Part shown: piece by piece, positions 1 through 7,402 of the stretch
How the letters are laid out: every line of letters starts with the position of its first letter
Position numbering within the stretch: position 1 is the stretch's first letter
DNA from: Bacillota bacterium
GTDB taxonomy: Bacteria > Bacillota > DTU065
Direction: 5' to 3'
Assembly (NCBI GenBank): GCA_012842235.1
Contig: DUTE01000331.1
Location: forward strand, 1-7,727
DNA length: 7,727 nucleotides
Notes under the pieces: model-generated
The model's input: only the letters and a program-made list of their open reading frames with translations
The model's database searches: none
Told to the model about the DNA's origin: nothing
Made by a program: the position numbers and the translations under genes

Positions 1-576
1 AAGATCTTTCCTAGTATTACCGCTAATCTTTCTCTTTTTGGGCCTGCAGTCTTTCTAAACAGAGAATATTATCGGTTCTTCACTACCATGTTTTTACATG
101 CAAACATTGGGCATATCTTTTTTAATATGTATGCTTTGTATGTACTTGGCAACCAACTAGAAGGACTAATGGGTAAACTTCCTTTTGCTTTGTTGTATTT
201 TGGTTCAGGAATACTAGGTGCTGCTTTTAGTTACCTTGTAAACCCCTATATACTTTCTGTAGGTGCATCAGGAGCTCTATTTGGTCTATTAGGCTTTGTG
301 CTCTATGCGAGAGTATTTCGCTATGGTAATGTTTCACCAGAGATACAAGCCTCTCTTATGACCATTTTAGGGATAAATTTGCTTATTGCACTTTTACCTG
401 GATCGAATATCGATGTTTGGTCTCATGTTGGAGGACTTTTAGGTGGTTTTCTTGTTGGCATGGTCATGGGCCCAGGCCCTGGTTATATAAGAAGTAGTAG
501 AGAGAGAAATTATCAGATAATCATAGGTCTAATAGGTATAATTATTATACTCTCGCGAGCACTTAGATTTATATAA
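1..576 (+). CDS. Rhomboid family intramembrane serine protease, 5'-truncated by window edge
   Basis: This is a membrane protease that cleaves transmembrane segments within the lipid bilayer. The frame is open from base 1 with no stop before the TAA at 574-576, giving 191 visible residues. The ATG at 88 is an internal methionine, because the preceding residues (LSLFGPAVFL, then REYYRFFTTM) already match the rhomboid loop before TM2. Visible residues include H33, H38 and N42 in the HANIGHIFFNM motif, equivalent to the GlpG H145/H150/N154 region that supports the oxyanion hole. The catalytic serine is S90 in GASGALFG (codon 268-270) and the catalytic histidine is H142 in SHVGGLLGG (codon 424-426). 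A last hydrophobic helix rich in Ile lies at the C-terminus. Only the N-terminal segment, probably TM1, is missing. The substrate is unknown. The 3' end runs into the convergent DUF2229 gene with an 8-base overlap. The family assignment is secure. Confidence 0.96.
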   Translation, partial: KIFPSITANLSLFGPAVFLNREYYRFFTTMFLHANIGHIFFNMYALYVLGNQLEGLMGKLPFALLYFGSGILGAAFSYLVNPYILSVGASGALFGLLGFVLYARVFRYGNVSPEIQASLMTILGINLLIALLPGSNIDVWSHVGGLLGGFLVGMVMGPGPGYIRSSRERNYQIIIGLIGIIIILSRALRFI

Positions 577-2794
577 TATTCCGCGTATTGAGTTTTAATA
601 GTGCTGTAAAAGTACGTACTTCAGTTATTAATCTTTCTGTATCTGTTTCTCGATTAAAAGATAGGCCTAGGTAAGGCACTTTATAAAGAGAAGCTAGCTC
701 TAAAAGGGCTGGTTTGGCAATAACTTCAGGCATACAGTTGAGAGGATAAATATGGACAATGCCATCAAAGTCTTGAACAAGGGCTCTTTTGGCAGCACCA
801 ACAGATAAGACTCCATCACCACCAACTTCAAAATTTAAAAAGGGTAAAGCGTCTTTATCTCTAAGGCCTTGAGCAAAAAGCTTAAGGCCTTGTTTATCGA
901 GAAACTGAACTAAACCAAGATTATTAAAAAACCTGTTTAAGGTAGGTTTTACAGAACAAGAAAGATAGTGGCTTAGGCTAACCCCCTCTACTACCTGTAC
1001 CCCACAATCACCTAGCAATCGATCAACAGTATAGCGATTAGCATACGGAGTAAGGGCAACATAGATCTCGCCAACAACAACAACTTTTTTAGCTTTTTTG
1101 CCATAGCTTATCCGTGTAAAGATCACTTTTGCTTCCTGAAAACACTGTTTCATCTTGGGGATACTTTTTGCTTGATCTAAGGTCTCAAGTGCAGTTAGGT
1201 AAGTCTCTTCAGCAACTTTTGGCCCAAATGGTCTGGCAAGAAGATACATTGCTCTTATCTCTTCGGCTAAACGAAGCTTTGCTAGGGCTCTTTTAGCAAG
1301 AAACAGAGAATCACGAAGATTTAGCGGTTTTAAAAAGGACAAAGGGGTCTTAATACTGTTCAATAATCTCTGTTTATTAGTATTACAAAGTGAAGCTAGA
1401 TCGTGCCAAAAATTTGCTGGTTGATCTAGGCCTGTAGTAAGCCAGCCCACAGAGATATCTGGAGATATCTTATTTAACTTTTGAGGAAGTATATCTTTTA
1501 GAGCAATACTGTATAAGCCAAAAGCACAGGGACCTTCACCATGGAGCATGAGAATCTCTACATTGATAGGCGTTTTTTCCTTTTCATAAGCATTTGCTAT
1601 AGTCTCTTCAAGGCATCCTGATACACACGCATAAGGACAACAGGTCTCACCAAATTCTTGTGAACCTTTAAGGAGAGTCTCTTTTGTAACAGGTTTTGGC
1701 ACAAGCAAGAGATCACTTGCACCAAGGTCAAAAGCTAGCTGTTTGAGAGCAAGATTCATAGGTTCTCCCATATAAGGCCAGGTGATAAAGGTCTTTTTCT
1801 CCAAAACATTAGATCTATTGCTTACCAAAATAGGCTTTTTTTCTATTCTGGCTTTTTTATTGGTTACAAGTTCAGCTATAGTTTCAAATCTTGTTACAAA
1901 ACCACCTAAATCAACATTGCTATCACAGACAAAATGCCAAGAAAGAAGACCTAAATTGCGGGCTTTTTCTTCAAAAAATTGTCCTAAAAAGGCATCAGGA
2001 TGGCAGGCAAAGTAAGAGAGTATAACAACACCATCTAACTTATCTTGGCCCCAGTTAAGAAATTGTTCGCCAAGGATATGTGCATCATAGTATGTGCCTT
2101 TAGCTAGCCCGTCTTTATGAAAATATCTCTCTGGAAGATCATAGGGAGTTAGGATTTGAAAACCTTTGTCTAAAAAGAACTTCTTGATATTTTGGGATAA
2201 GAGAGGATCTTCTAAGATGTAGCGTCTAGCAATGATTCCTAGACGAGGCTTGTTTTCGAGAAAGGGTTCTTTTTTCGGACTAAAATCTTTGATTTTGCCA
2301 AAAGCTCTTTTTAAATCTTTTGAGCTAATATTAGGTATTGTGTGGTTTTTTGCCTCTGCTTCATCTTCTAATTCTTTGAGGATATCTTTGATAACTAGCC
2401 ACAGATCTTCTTTTTTAGGAGAAAGTAAATTAGGTTGAATAAGGCGGGGAAATTTTCCTAGAGCATAATCAAAGGTAGAAGAGAGAGATCTTAGAGCAAT
2501 ACCACCAACATCTCTGTATTTAGAACAAGCAGAAGAAGAGGGCAATTCACGCCAAAGATTAGGAGCTAAAAGTACATCGACATTTTTTTCATAGACAAGT
2601 TTATGGCAGTGTGCTACATAAACCCTTACAGGCAGACATGTTTCGTTACTACCTAAAAAAAGGGCTTTTTCCCATAGTTTAGGGGTTGTTGTTTGCGAAG
2701 TCTCTATGTCAAAGCCCAAACTTTTTAAGAGATCAGCGATTGCTTGCACTTGAGGTGTTCTTCCTGAAAATACAAGAGGAATGCCAATTTTCAA
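569..2794 (-). CDS. DUF2229 / 2-hydroxyacyl-CoA dehydratase-subunit-like protein, partner of the tandem activase
   Basis: The 741-residue cytosolic protein corresponds to the C-terminal half of the large fused 'acyl-CoA dehydratase activase' proteins (the COG3580 plus COG3581 part, assigned from memory of the family). Residues 1-310 form a DUF2229-like module beginning MKIGIPLVFSGRTPQ, with C53 and C63 in ETCLPVRVYVAHC, C90, C264 in FACHPD and C290. Residues 335-740 resemble a dehydratase subunit (HgdB type), with a CC-x3-C-x3-C cluster (C385, C386, C390, C394), C423 in GEGPCAFGLY, VVVVGEIYVALTPYAN at 571-586, and C687 in NCMPE near the end. These conserved cysteines suggest Fe-S binding, but no cluster is proven. 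The start is TTG. It is fixed by an in-frame TAG directly upstream and an AGGTGG ribosome site 6 bases away, and it overlaps the upstream activase stop (TTGA). No dehydratase substrate subunits are visible nearby, so the reaction is unknown. No signal peptide or membrane segment is evident. Confidence 0.88.
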   Translation of the reverse strand: MKIGIPLVFSGRTPQVQAIADLLKSLGFDIETSQTTTPKLWEKALFLGSNETCLPVRVYVAHCHKLVYEKNVDVLLAPNLWRELPSSSACSKYRDVGGIALRSLSSTFDYALGKFPRLIQPNLLSPKKEDLWLVIKDILKELEDEAEAKNHTIPNISSKDLKRAFGKIKDFSPKKEPFLENKPRLGIIARRYILEDPLLSQNIKKFFLDKGFQILTPYDLPERYFHKDGLAKGTYYDAHILGEQFLNWGQDKLDGVVILSYFACHPDAFLGQFFEEKARNLGLLSWHFVCDSNVDLGGFVTRFETIAELVTNKKARIEKKPILVSNRSNVLEKKTFITWPYMGEPMNLALKQLAFDLGASDLLLVPKPVTKETLLKGSQEFGETCCPYACVSGCLEETIANAYEKEKTPINVEILMLHGEGPCAFGLYSIALKDILPQKLNKISPDISVGWLTTGLDQPANFWHDLASLCNTNKQRLLNSIKTPLSFLKPLNLRDSLFLAKRALAKLRLAEEIRAMYLLARPFGPKVAEETYLTALETLDQAKSIPKMKQCFQEAKVIFTRISYGKKAKKVVVVGEIYVALTPYANRYTVDRLLGDCGVQVVEGVSLSHYLSCSVKPTLNRFFNNLGLVQFLDKQGLKLFAQGLRDKDALPFLNFEVGGDGVLSVGAAKRALVQDFDGIVHIYPLNCMPEVIAKPALLELASLYKVPYLGLSFNRETDTERLITEVRTFTALLKLNTRNII

Positions 2795-4671
2795 CTAATA
2801 CCACCTACCTGAGAATAATGAAAAGAAAGATCTATCAAAGAAGCCCCATTGTTTTCTAAAGCATACATAGCAGTACCTATGGCTCCTGCACCAACAAGAA
2901 ACCGTTTGTCTTTGGCGATATAGTATTCATCTTCTTCTAAAGATAACATCTCGATAAAGGCTAGCAAAAGAGCTGGGTTTAAAAAAGCTCCCCCTTGAAA
3001 AACTACAGGGGTTATAAGTGTTTTACCATGCAGGGTATCTGCTATAAAGGTTCTTGCTAAAGCATAGCAGGCCCCAAGGAGTAGATCTTCTGTTTTTGCC
3101 CCAGAGCGCATTTTGTGGATAATGTCGGTTTCTGCTAAAACTGCACAACGAGAACCTAGACGAGCTGGTTTTTCTGATTTGAGAGCTAAAAAAGCTGCTT
3201 CTTCTAAAGAAAGATTAAAACGTTTTGCTAGTTGCTCTAAAAAAGAGCCAGTACCAGCAGCACAACGATCGTTCATGGCAAAGTCTAGACTAGAAGAACC
3301 AGCAATAATGATTTTGCTGTCATTGCCACCTACATCAATAACGCTACCTACAGGGGAAAAAATCTGACTAGCACTGCGATAATGACAGAGAATCTCTGTT
3401 TGATAAAGGTCTTCATTACCTGAGAGCATCAAAGAGAGGTAGCGTCCTCCACTTCCTGTTGTGCCCAGTGAAAAAGGTGTGTTTTTTGGCATGTAAGACT
3501 TTAGCAGATGCAGCACTTTTTTAGATTGAGACAAGATATCGGCAAGTGTTGTCTCTGTATGTAGGTAGATAAGTTCTCTGTTGTAGAGTAGTGCAGCTTT
3601 TAGCTGTCTTGATCCAGCATCAAGGCCAATAGCCCACCCATTATTATCAGGCAGACAAAAGCGGAGACTTTGCGACTGCTTCTTTTTAGGTATACTCGGT
3701 ACATTATTTGTAGCTACAGAGCTCAAACCAGCTCTTCCTGCACTTTCACACCGACCACCGAGAAAATATTGGTTATCTATAGTAGAAACTACTACTAATT
3801 CACAGTGATTGATACAGCCTTGGCAGTATTTAGCTTCTATATGGAAACTTTCTTTGTTAGGTATTAAGCCGATTTTTTCTTTTTTTTCATAAGCTAAACA
3901 AGCCATGCCAATAGCTCCTACACCTTGGGAAAGGGGAGGAACAAAGACAGGTTGCCCAATAAGTTCAGAGAGGGTCTTAGCCATAGCTGAGCATTTAGAA
4001 AGGCCGCCTAGAAAGAAAACAGGAGCAGCAAAACTTTGGTTTTTTGCTACTGTTCGGAGATAGTTTTTTAAGATTGCTTCTGCAAGACCTTTTAGCCGTT
4101 TATCTAGAGCTACACCATTTTGACCTGCATGCCTAAATGATCTACGGGCAAAGACAGTACACGTGTCTTCTAAGGTCTCTTTTTCTTTGGCCTCTAAGAC
4201 AAGCGAATTAAATTCACTAAAGTCAAGAGATAGTTCTTCAATTGTGTGTCTTAGAAATTCCCCTGTACCAGCAGAACAGATACTGTTCATGTTGAAAAAG
4301 ACTGGTATGCCATCTTTTAGAACAATAAGCTTGCTATCTTGTCCACCGATTTCGACTATAGTTTGCGGTGGTGGCAGATGAAGTTTTTCGGCTAGAAAAA
4401 CACTACCTTTAGCATGGGCAATAATCTCTGTTGCTGTACAATTAGTTGCTAGTATGTAGGCTCCTAATTTTTGCCCTGAGCCAGTAATACCTATGTAATC
4501 AGCACTACCCCACATATCTGTATATTCTTTGGTAGAGTCGATAAGCATTTCATAAAGGGGTCTATCACTAAGTAGATACTTAACCATGACAGGGCGTAAA
4601 TTTTTATTTTCGTCTATTCCTGCAATTTTTAGTGTTGTAGAGCCAATATCTATACCAACACTAAGAGCCAT
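2791..4671 (-). CDS. Tandem-domain acyl-CoA dehydratase activase (two BcrAD/BadFG ATPase domains)
   Basis: This 626-residue protein has two ASKHA-fold ATPase domains of the HgdC/BadFG activase family (COG1924). Characterised members hydrolyse ATP to push a low-potential electron from ferredoxin or flavodoxin into a dehydratase or reductase. Domain A (about 1-265) has GIDIGSTT at 6-13, GITGSGQKLG at 61-70, EIGGQDSK at 107-114, C132 in CSAGTG and C171 in TCTVFA. Domain B (about 345-605) has GLDAGSRQLK at 349-358, TTGSGG at 404-409, DVGGNDSK at 446-453, C470 in CAAGTG and C509 in RCAVLAE. Both cysteine pairs are 39 residues apart, as for C127/C166 of HgdC, where the homodimer shares one [4Fe-4S]. 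A linker motif C283-x2-C286-x3-C290 with C308 could hold another metal site. The ATG start is supported by a strong AGGAGGAG site, and the gene is translationally coupled to the downstream DUF2229 gene. The physiological partner is unknown. The usual single large protein appears here as two genes. Confidence 0.92.
   Translation of the reverse strand: MALSVGIDIGSTTLKIAGIDENKNLRPVMVKYLLSDRPLYEMLIDSTKEYTDMWGSADYIGITGSGQKLGAYILATNCTATEIIAHAKGSVFLAEKLHLPPPQTIVEIGGQDSKLIVLKDGIPVFFNMNSICSAGTGEFLRHTIEELSLDFSEFNSLVLEAKEKETLEDTCTVFARRSFRHAGQNGVALDKRLKGLAEAILKNYLRTVAKNQSFAAPVFFLGGLSKCSAMAKTLSELIGQPVFVPPLSQGVGAIGMACLAYEKKEKIGLIPNKESFHIEAKYCQGCINHCELVVVSTIDNQYFLGGRCESAGRAGLSSVATNNVPSIPKKKQSQSLRFCLPDNNGWAIGLDAGSRQLKAALLYNRELIYLHTETTLADILSQSKKVLHLLKSYMPKNTPFSLGTTGSGGRYLSLMLSGNEDLYQTEILCHYRSASQIFSPVGSVIDVGGNDSKIIIAGSSSLDFAMNDRCAAGTGSFLEQLAKRFNLSLEEAAFLALKSEKPARLGSRCAVLAETDIIHKMRSGAKTEDLLLGACYALARTFIADTLHGKTLITPVVFQGGAFLNPALLLAFIEMLSLEEDEYYIAKDKRFLVGAGAIGTAMYALENNGASLIDLSFHYSQVGGIS
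2801..2806 (-). promoter_or_regulatory. Ribosome binding site for the TTG-started DUF2229 gene
   Basis: AGGTGG on the minus strand, 6 bases (TATTAG) before the TTG at 2794-2792, lies inside the end of the activase coding sequence. The in-frame TAG immediately before the TTG rules out any longer start, so this site and the rare start codon define the gene. The TTGA overlap suggests coupled translation. Confidence 0.8.
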
Positions 4672-4677
4672 GAAAAT

Positions 4678-4685
4678 CTCCTCCT
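4678..4685 (-). promoter_or_regulatory. Strong Shine-Dalgarno site of the tandem activase gene
   Basis: On the minus strand AGGAGGAG is followed by a 6-base spacer (ATTTTC) and the ATG ending at 4671. It is a near-perfect anti-16S match and fixes the start of the activase. It is stronger than the sites of the other genes in the window, which fits the first gene of its own transcript. Confidence 0.85.
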
Positions 4686-4757
4686 AACATACCTCTACTT
4701 AGCATGTCAGAATTAAAAGGAGATATGCAAAAAACAAAATTGCTAGTAAAAGAAAAA
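4686..4757 (-). promoter_or_regulatory. Presumed promoter/leader of the activase operon (weak evidence)
   Basis: This short AT-rich stretch lies between the terminator hairpin of the lactate oxidase operon and the ribosome site of the activase. A promoter is expected here because the upstream operon is terminated. I see only poor sigma-70-like hexamers, for example TTGCAT with CATGCT 18 bases on, so no box is called with confidence. There is no riboswitch-like fold and no clear operator repeat. Read-through from the upstream operon remains possible. Confidence 0.3.
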
Positions 4758-4777
4758 GGCAGAGCCTTAGCTCTGCC
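4748..4777 (-). terminator. Intrinsic terminator of the etfB-etfA-oxidase operon
   Basis: A perfect 8-bp stem, GGCAGAGC / GCTCTGCC, encloses a 4-base loop at 4758-4777. On the minus strand it is followed directly by TTTTTCTTTT. It starts 13 bases past the stop codon of the FAD oxidase gene. The plus-strand side lacks a T-run after the stem, so it acts in one direction only. It separates this operon from the activase genes. Confidence 0.93.
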
Positions 4778-4790
4778 ATATAACCTTGTT

Positions 4791-6179
4791 CTAGTGGATA
4801 ACCTTTTGAGGATTTAATATGCCTTTTGGATCAAAGACTTTCTTTATTTCTCTTTGTAGTCGCATCTGAGTTTTGCCTAAGCTCTCCCAGAGATACTCTT
4901 TTTTGGCAAAGCCGATCCCATGTTCACCAGAGACATGCCCGTTTAGTTCATGGCCTTTTTTGTAGAGTTTTTCCATTATTTCGGGTAAAACTTTTTCCCA
5001 CTTAGCTTGTTCTAGATCGTCACGTAAGATATAAATATGAACATTACCATCTCCGGCATGGCCAAAACTGACTATTCTTACATTATATTTTTGCCTTAGT
5101 ACTTGGGTGTAGTTTACTAGATGGGGTATCTCTGTTCTAGGGACTACAACATCAACCTCATCCATTTCACTCATAGCTTTTAGGGCTTCTAAGAAAGCTC
5201 CACGAGCATCCCAAATAATATCTTGCCTGTCTTCTGTATCGGCTATATAGACATCGATAGCACCGCTATCAAGGCAGATCCTTGCAGCAACATCGTAGAT
5301 CTTTTCTAACTCTTCTTTACTGTTGCCATCAAAGCGCAAAAGAAGATAAGCAGGGGCAGATTTATCAGGGAAGGGTTTGCCAAGATACTCTTCTGCGGCC
5401 TCGATAATTTCTCGTTCCATAAATTCTATGGCATTAGGTATAATTCTGCCCTTTAGTACTTCAGGTACAGCTTTAATACCCTCTTCTAACGAAGAAAAAG
5501 GCACAAGAAGGGTTGCAGTCTTTTTAGGAAGTGGCAAAAGTTTAACTGTGATCTCGGTAATAATGCCTAAAGTACCTTCAGAACCAATAAAAAGATCTAA
5601 TAGCGAATAACCAGAAGAGTTTTTGACAATTTTCCCACCTAGACTAAGAATTTCACCGGTAGGTAAAACAACTTCCATACCAAGAACGTGATCCCGGGTG
5701 ACCCCATATTTAATAGCCCTCATACCACCGGCATTTGTCATTACATTACCACCGATTGTAGCACTTTTTTCACCAGGATCCGGGGCATAGAGAAGGCCAA
5801 GTTTTTCCACTTCATCTTGGAAATTTAGTAAAATAACGCCAGGTTCTACTCGGGCAACAAGGTTGCCTTCATCGATCTCAATAATTTTGTTGAGTCTTGA
5901 GGTAGTTAACAAAATTCCACCATCTACAGCAACACAACCACCACAAAGACCAGTACCTGAACCTCTTACAGTAACAGGGATCTCTTTATCATAGGCATAT
6001 TTCATAATCTTGGAGATCTCTTCAGTAGAACTAGGTTCTACGACACAATCAGGAAAGGCTTTAATCTCAGCTAATTCATCGTGAGCAAAGTCTTCACTAA
6101 TCTCCTCACCAATATAGATATATTGTGAACCCACAATCGAGCGGAGATACCCTATATCATCTAAGGTCATCTTTTTCAT
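4791..6179 (-). CDS. FAD-linked D-lactate/glycolate-type dehydrogenase (GlcD/LctD-like)
   Basis: This 462-residue flavoprotein of the GlcD/D-lactate dehydrogenase family probably oxidises lactate to pyruvate and passes electrons to the EtfAB encoded just upstream. From the chosen start, the PCMH-type FAD-binding domain covers about 1-220, with RGSGTGLCGGC at 72-82, PDPGEKSATIGGN at 133-145, GGKIVKNSSGYSLLDLFIG at 181-199 and GSEGTLGI at 199-206. The C-terminal FAD-oxidase domain has GHAGDGNVH at 373-381 and GEHG at 418-421, whose histidines usually hold the active-site metal, and it ends FDPKGILNP, as is typical. The frame can begin six codons earlier at 6197, but that ATG has no ribosome site, whereas the ATG at 6177-6179 follows AGGTGA by 4 bases. 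It lies 29 bases past the etfA stop and is closed by the terminator. No Fe-S subunit (GlcF/LutA type) is present, which supports Etf as electron acceptor. Glycolate or another 2-hydroxyacid cannot be excluded as substrate. Confidence 0.9.
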   Translation of the reverse strand: MKKMTLDDIGYLRSIVGSQYIYIGEEISEDFAHDELAEIKAFPDCVVEPSSTEEISKIMKYAYDKEIPVTVRGSGTGLCGGCVAVDGGILLTTSRLNKIIEIDEGNLVARVEPGVILLNFQDEVEKLGLLYAPDPGEKSATIGGNVMTNAGGMRAIKYGVTRDHVLGMEVVLPTGEILSLGGKIVKNSSGYSLLDLFIGSEGTLGIITEITVKLLPLPKKTATLLVPFSSLEEGIKAVPEVLKGRIIPNAIEFMEREIIEAAEEYLGKPFPDKSAPAYLLLRFDGNSKEELEKIYDVAARICLDSGAIDVYIADTEDRQDIIWDARGAFLEALKAMSEMDEVDVVVPRTEIPHLVNYTQVLRQKYNVRIVSFGHAGDGNVHIYILRDDLEQAKWEKVLPEIMEKLYKKGHELNGHVSGEHGIGFAKKEYLWESLGKTQMRLQREIKKVFDPKGILNPQKVIH

Positions 6180-6183
6180 TGTT

Positions 6184-6189
6184 TCACCT
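6184..6189 (-). promoter_or_regulatory. Ribosome binding site deciding the FAD oxidase start
   Basis: AGGTGA on the minus strand lies 4 bases before the ATG at 6179-6177. It falls inside the first six codons of the longer possible frame starting at 6197. That upstream ATG is preceded only by ATTAGCATACT, which has no purine-rich ribosome site, so the shorter protein is preferred. Confidence 0.7.
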
Positions 6190-6208
6190 GCTTTCATAGT
6201 ATGCTAAT

Positions 6209-7402
6209 TTATTTACTACCTGTTTTAAGAGCATCAAGCTCCTCGATAAGAGCAGGCAGAATTTCGTAGAAATCACCAACAAGACCGTAGTGTGCAACCT
6301 GAAAAATAGGAGCGTCAGGGTCTTTGTTAATGGCAAATATTACCTCAGAGCTAGACATACCAGCAACATGTTGAATCGCTCCAGAGATTCCACAGGCGAT
6401 AAATAATTTTGGTCTTACTGTACGGCCACTAAGACCTACCTGTTGGGTATAAGAAGCCCATCCTGCTTCAACAAGTGGTCTTGTTACAGCGACCATACCG
6501 TTTAGTTTTTTAGCTAAATCTTCTACAAGAGCCATATCTTCGGCTTTTTTAAGTCCACGGCCAACGGCGACAATAACTTCAGCCTCAGTAATAGAGGTCT
6601 CCTGGGGTTTTGGTTCAATGCTTAAAAACTCTGTTCTTGATTTAAGCATCTCTGGTTTGATCTTTCGTTTAATAACTTCTGTGGGATAATCTAGAGCAGT
6701 TTCACTTGGCGCCATTACCTTTGGTCTTACAGTGGCAAGTTGTGGTCTATGTTTTGGTGTGATGATCTGGGCCATAACATTACCGCCAAAGGCTGGTCTT
6801 GTTTGAATAAGATCCCCATTTGGTTTTACATCTAAGATGGTGCAATCAGCAGTTAAGCCAGTACGAAGTCTTGTAGCAACTCTTGGTGCTAAAGAACGTC
6901 CAACCTGGGTTGCACCAATTAATAAAATACCAGGCTTAATATCTTGAATAAGATCCTCCAATACAGCAGTATAAGTTTCTGCTCTATAGTAGGAAAGTTC
7001 AGGATGATCGTAGGCATAGATGGTATCTACTGGGTATTGTTTAAGTAGTTCTATAAGAGGATCTACATCTTTGCCAGGTAAAACCACATAAAGCTTTTGT
7101 CCTAATTTGTCGGCAAGTTCTCTACCTTTACCAATAAGCTCTTTAACAACACTTGCAAGTATACCGCCCCTTTGCTCAGCAAAGACAAGAATACCTTGAT
7201 AGCTATCTAGATCCGCTGTAGCTCTTGCACCCCGTTGTATAGCTAAAGCATCTACAGGACAGGTTTTTACACAGATACCACAGAGTCGGCAGTTTTCATT
7301 TACTTCGAGGCGATCTTTAAGTTCTAAAGCATTAAAAGGGCAGGCTTCAACACATTGACCGCAGAGAATACATTTATCATAGTCTATAGCTAAACGACTC
7401 AC
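6209..7402 (-). CDS. etfA: Electron transfer flavoprotein alpha subunit with N-terminal 2[4Fe-4S] ferredoxin domain
   Basis: This is the alpha subunit of an electron-bifurcating/confurcating ETF, 397 residues against about 320 for ordinary EtfA. The extra length is an N-terminal ferredoxin domain (1-60) with two complete C-x2-C-x2-C-x3-CP motifs (C11, C14, C17, C21 and C38, C41, C44, C48), the likely contact point for ferredoxin. The ETF alpha N-terminal domain follows at about 68-250. The FAD-binding C-terminal domain begins near 274 and contains QVGLSGRTVRP at 321-331, ACGISGAIQHVAGMSSSE at 336-353 and NKDPDAPIF at 359-367, the family signature. The start is GTG, overlapping the etfB stop as GTGA, with GAGG and GGAG purine stretches upstream and an N-terminus (DYDKCILCGQCVEACPF) as expected for this subtype. 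It lies in the operon etfB-etfA-oxidase, as in the A. woodii lactate dehydrogenase complex. By homology it should carry FAD. Confidence 0.95.
   Translation of the reverse strand: MSRLAIDYDKCILCGQCVEACPFNALELKDRLEVNENCRLCGICVKTCPVDALAIQRGARATADLDSYQGILVFAEQRGGILASVVKELIGKGRELADKLGQKLYVVLPGKDVDPLIELLKQYPVDTIYAYDHPELSYYRAETYTAVLEDLIQDIKPGILLIGATQVGRSLAPRVATRLRTGLTADCTILDVKPNGDLIQTRPAFGGNVMAQIITPKHRPQLATVRPKVMAPSETALDYPTEVIKRKIKPEMLKSRTEFLSIEPKPQETSITEAEVIVAVGRGLKKAEDMALVEDLAKKLNGMVAVTRPLVEAGWASYTQQVGLSGRTVRPKLFIACGISGAIQHVAGMSSSEVIFAINKDPDAPIFQVAHYGLVGDFYEILPALIEELDALKTGSK

Noticed and set aside
88..90. ATG at 88 as the rhomboid start
   Set aside because: The frame is open to base 1 and the preceding residues match the rhomboid family, so the protein begins outside the window.
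610..621. 12-base perfect palindrome AAGTACGTACTT
   Set aside because: It lies inside the coding sequence (EVRTF region), has no loop or T-run, and is unlikely to be a terminator or operator; probably chance.
1453..1470. Two copies of AGATATCT two bases apart
   Set aside because: They encode part of KISPDISVG in the DUF2229 gene; the repeat follows from the codons Ile/Ser and Asp/Ile.
1782..2438. Plus-strand open frames at 1782-2015 and 2232-2438
   Set aside because: They lie wholly opposite the well-supported DUF2229 gene, have low-complexity Ser/Lys-rich translations and no recognisable domain.
3113..4381. Plus-strand open frames at 3113-3367 and 4163-4381
   Set aside because: They are antisense to the conserved activase motifs, which explain the open frames; no family resemblance.
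4672..4757. A riboswitch or small RNA in the activase leader
   Set aside because: There are only about 86 bases, AT-rich, without conserved stems or GC-rich pairing beyond the neighbouring terminator.
5377..5610. Plus-strand open frame inside the FAD oxidase gene
   Set aside because: It is a shadow of the minus-strand gene and shows no domain of its own.
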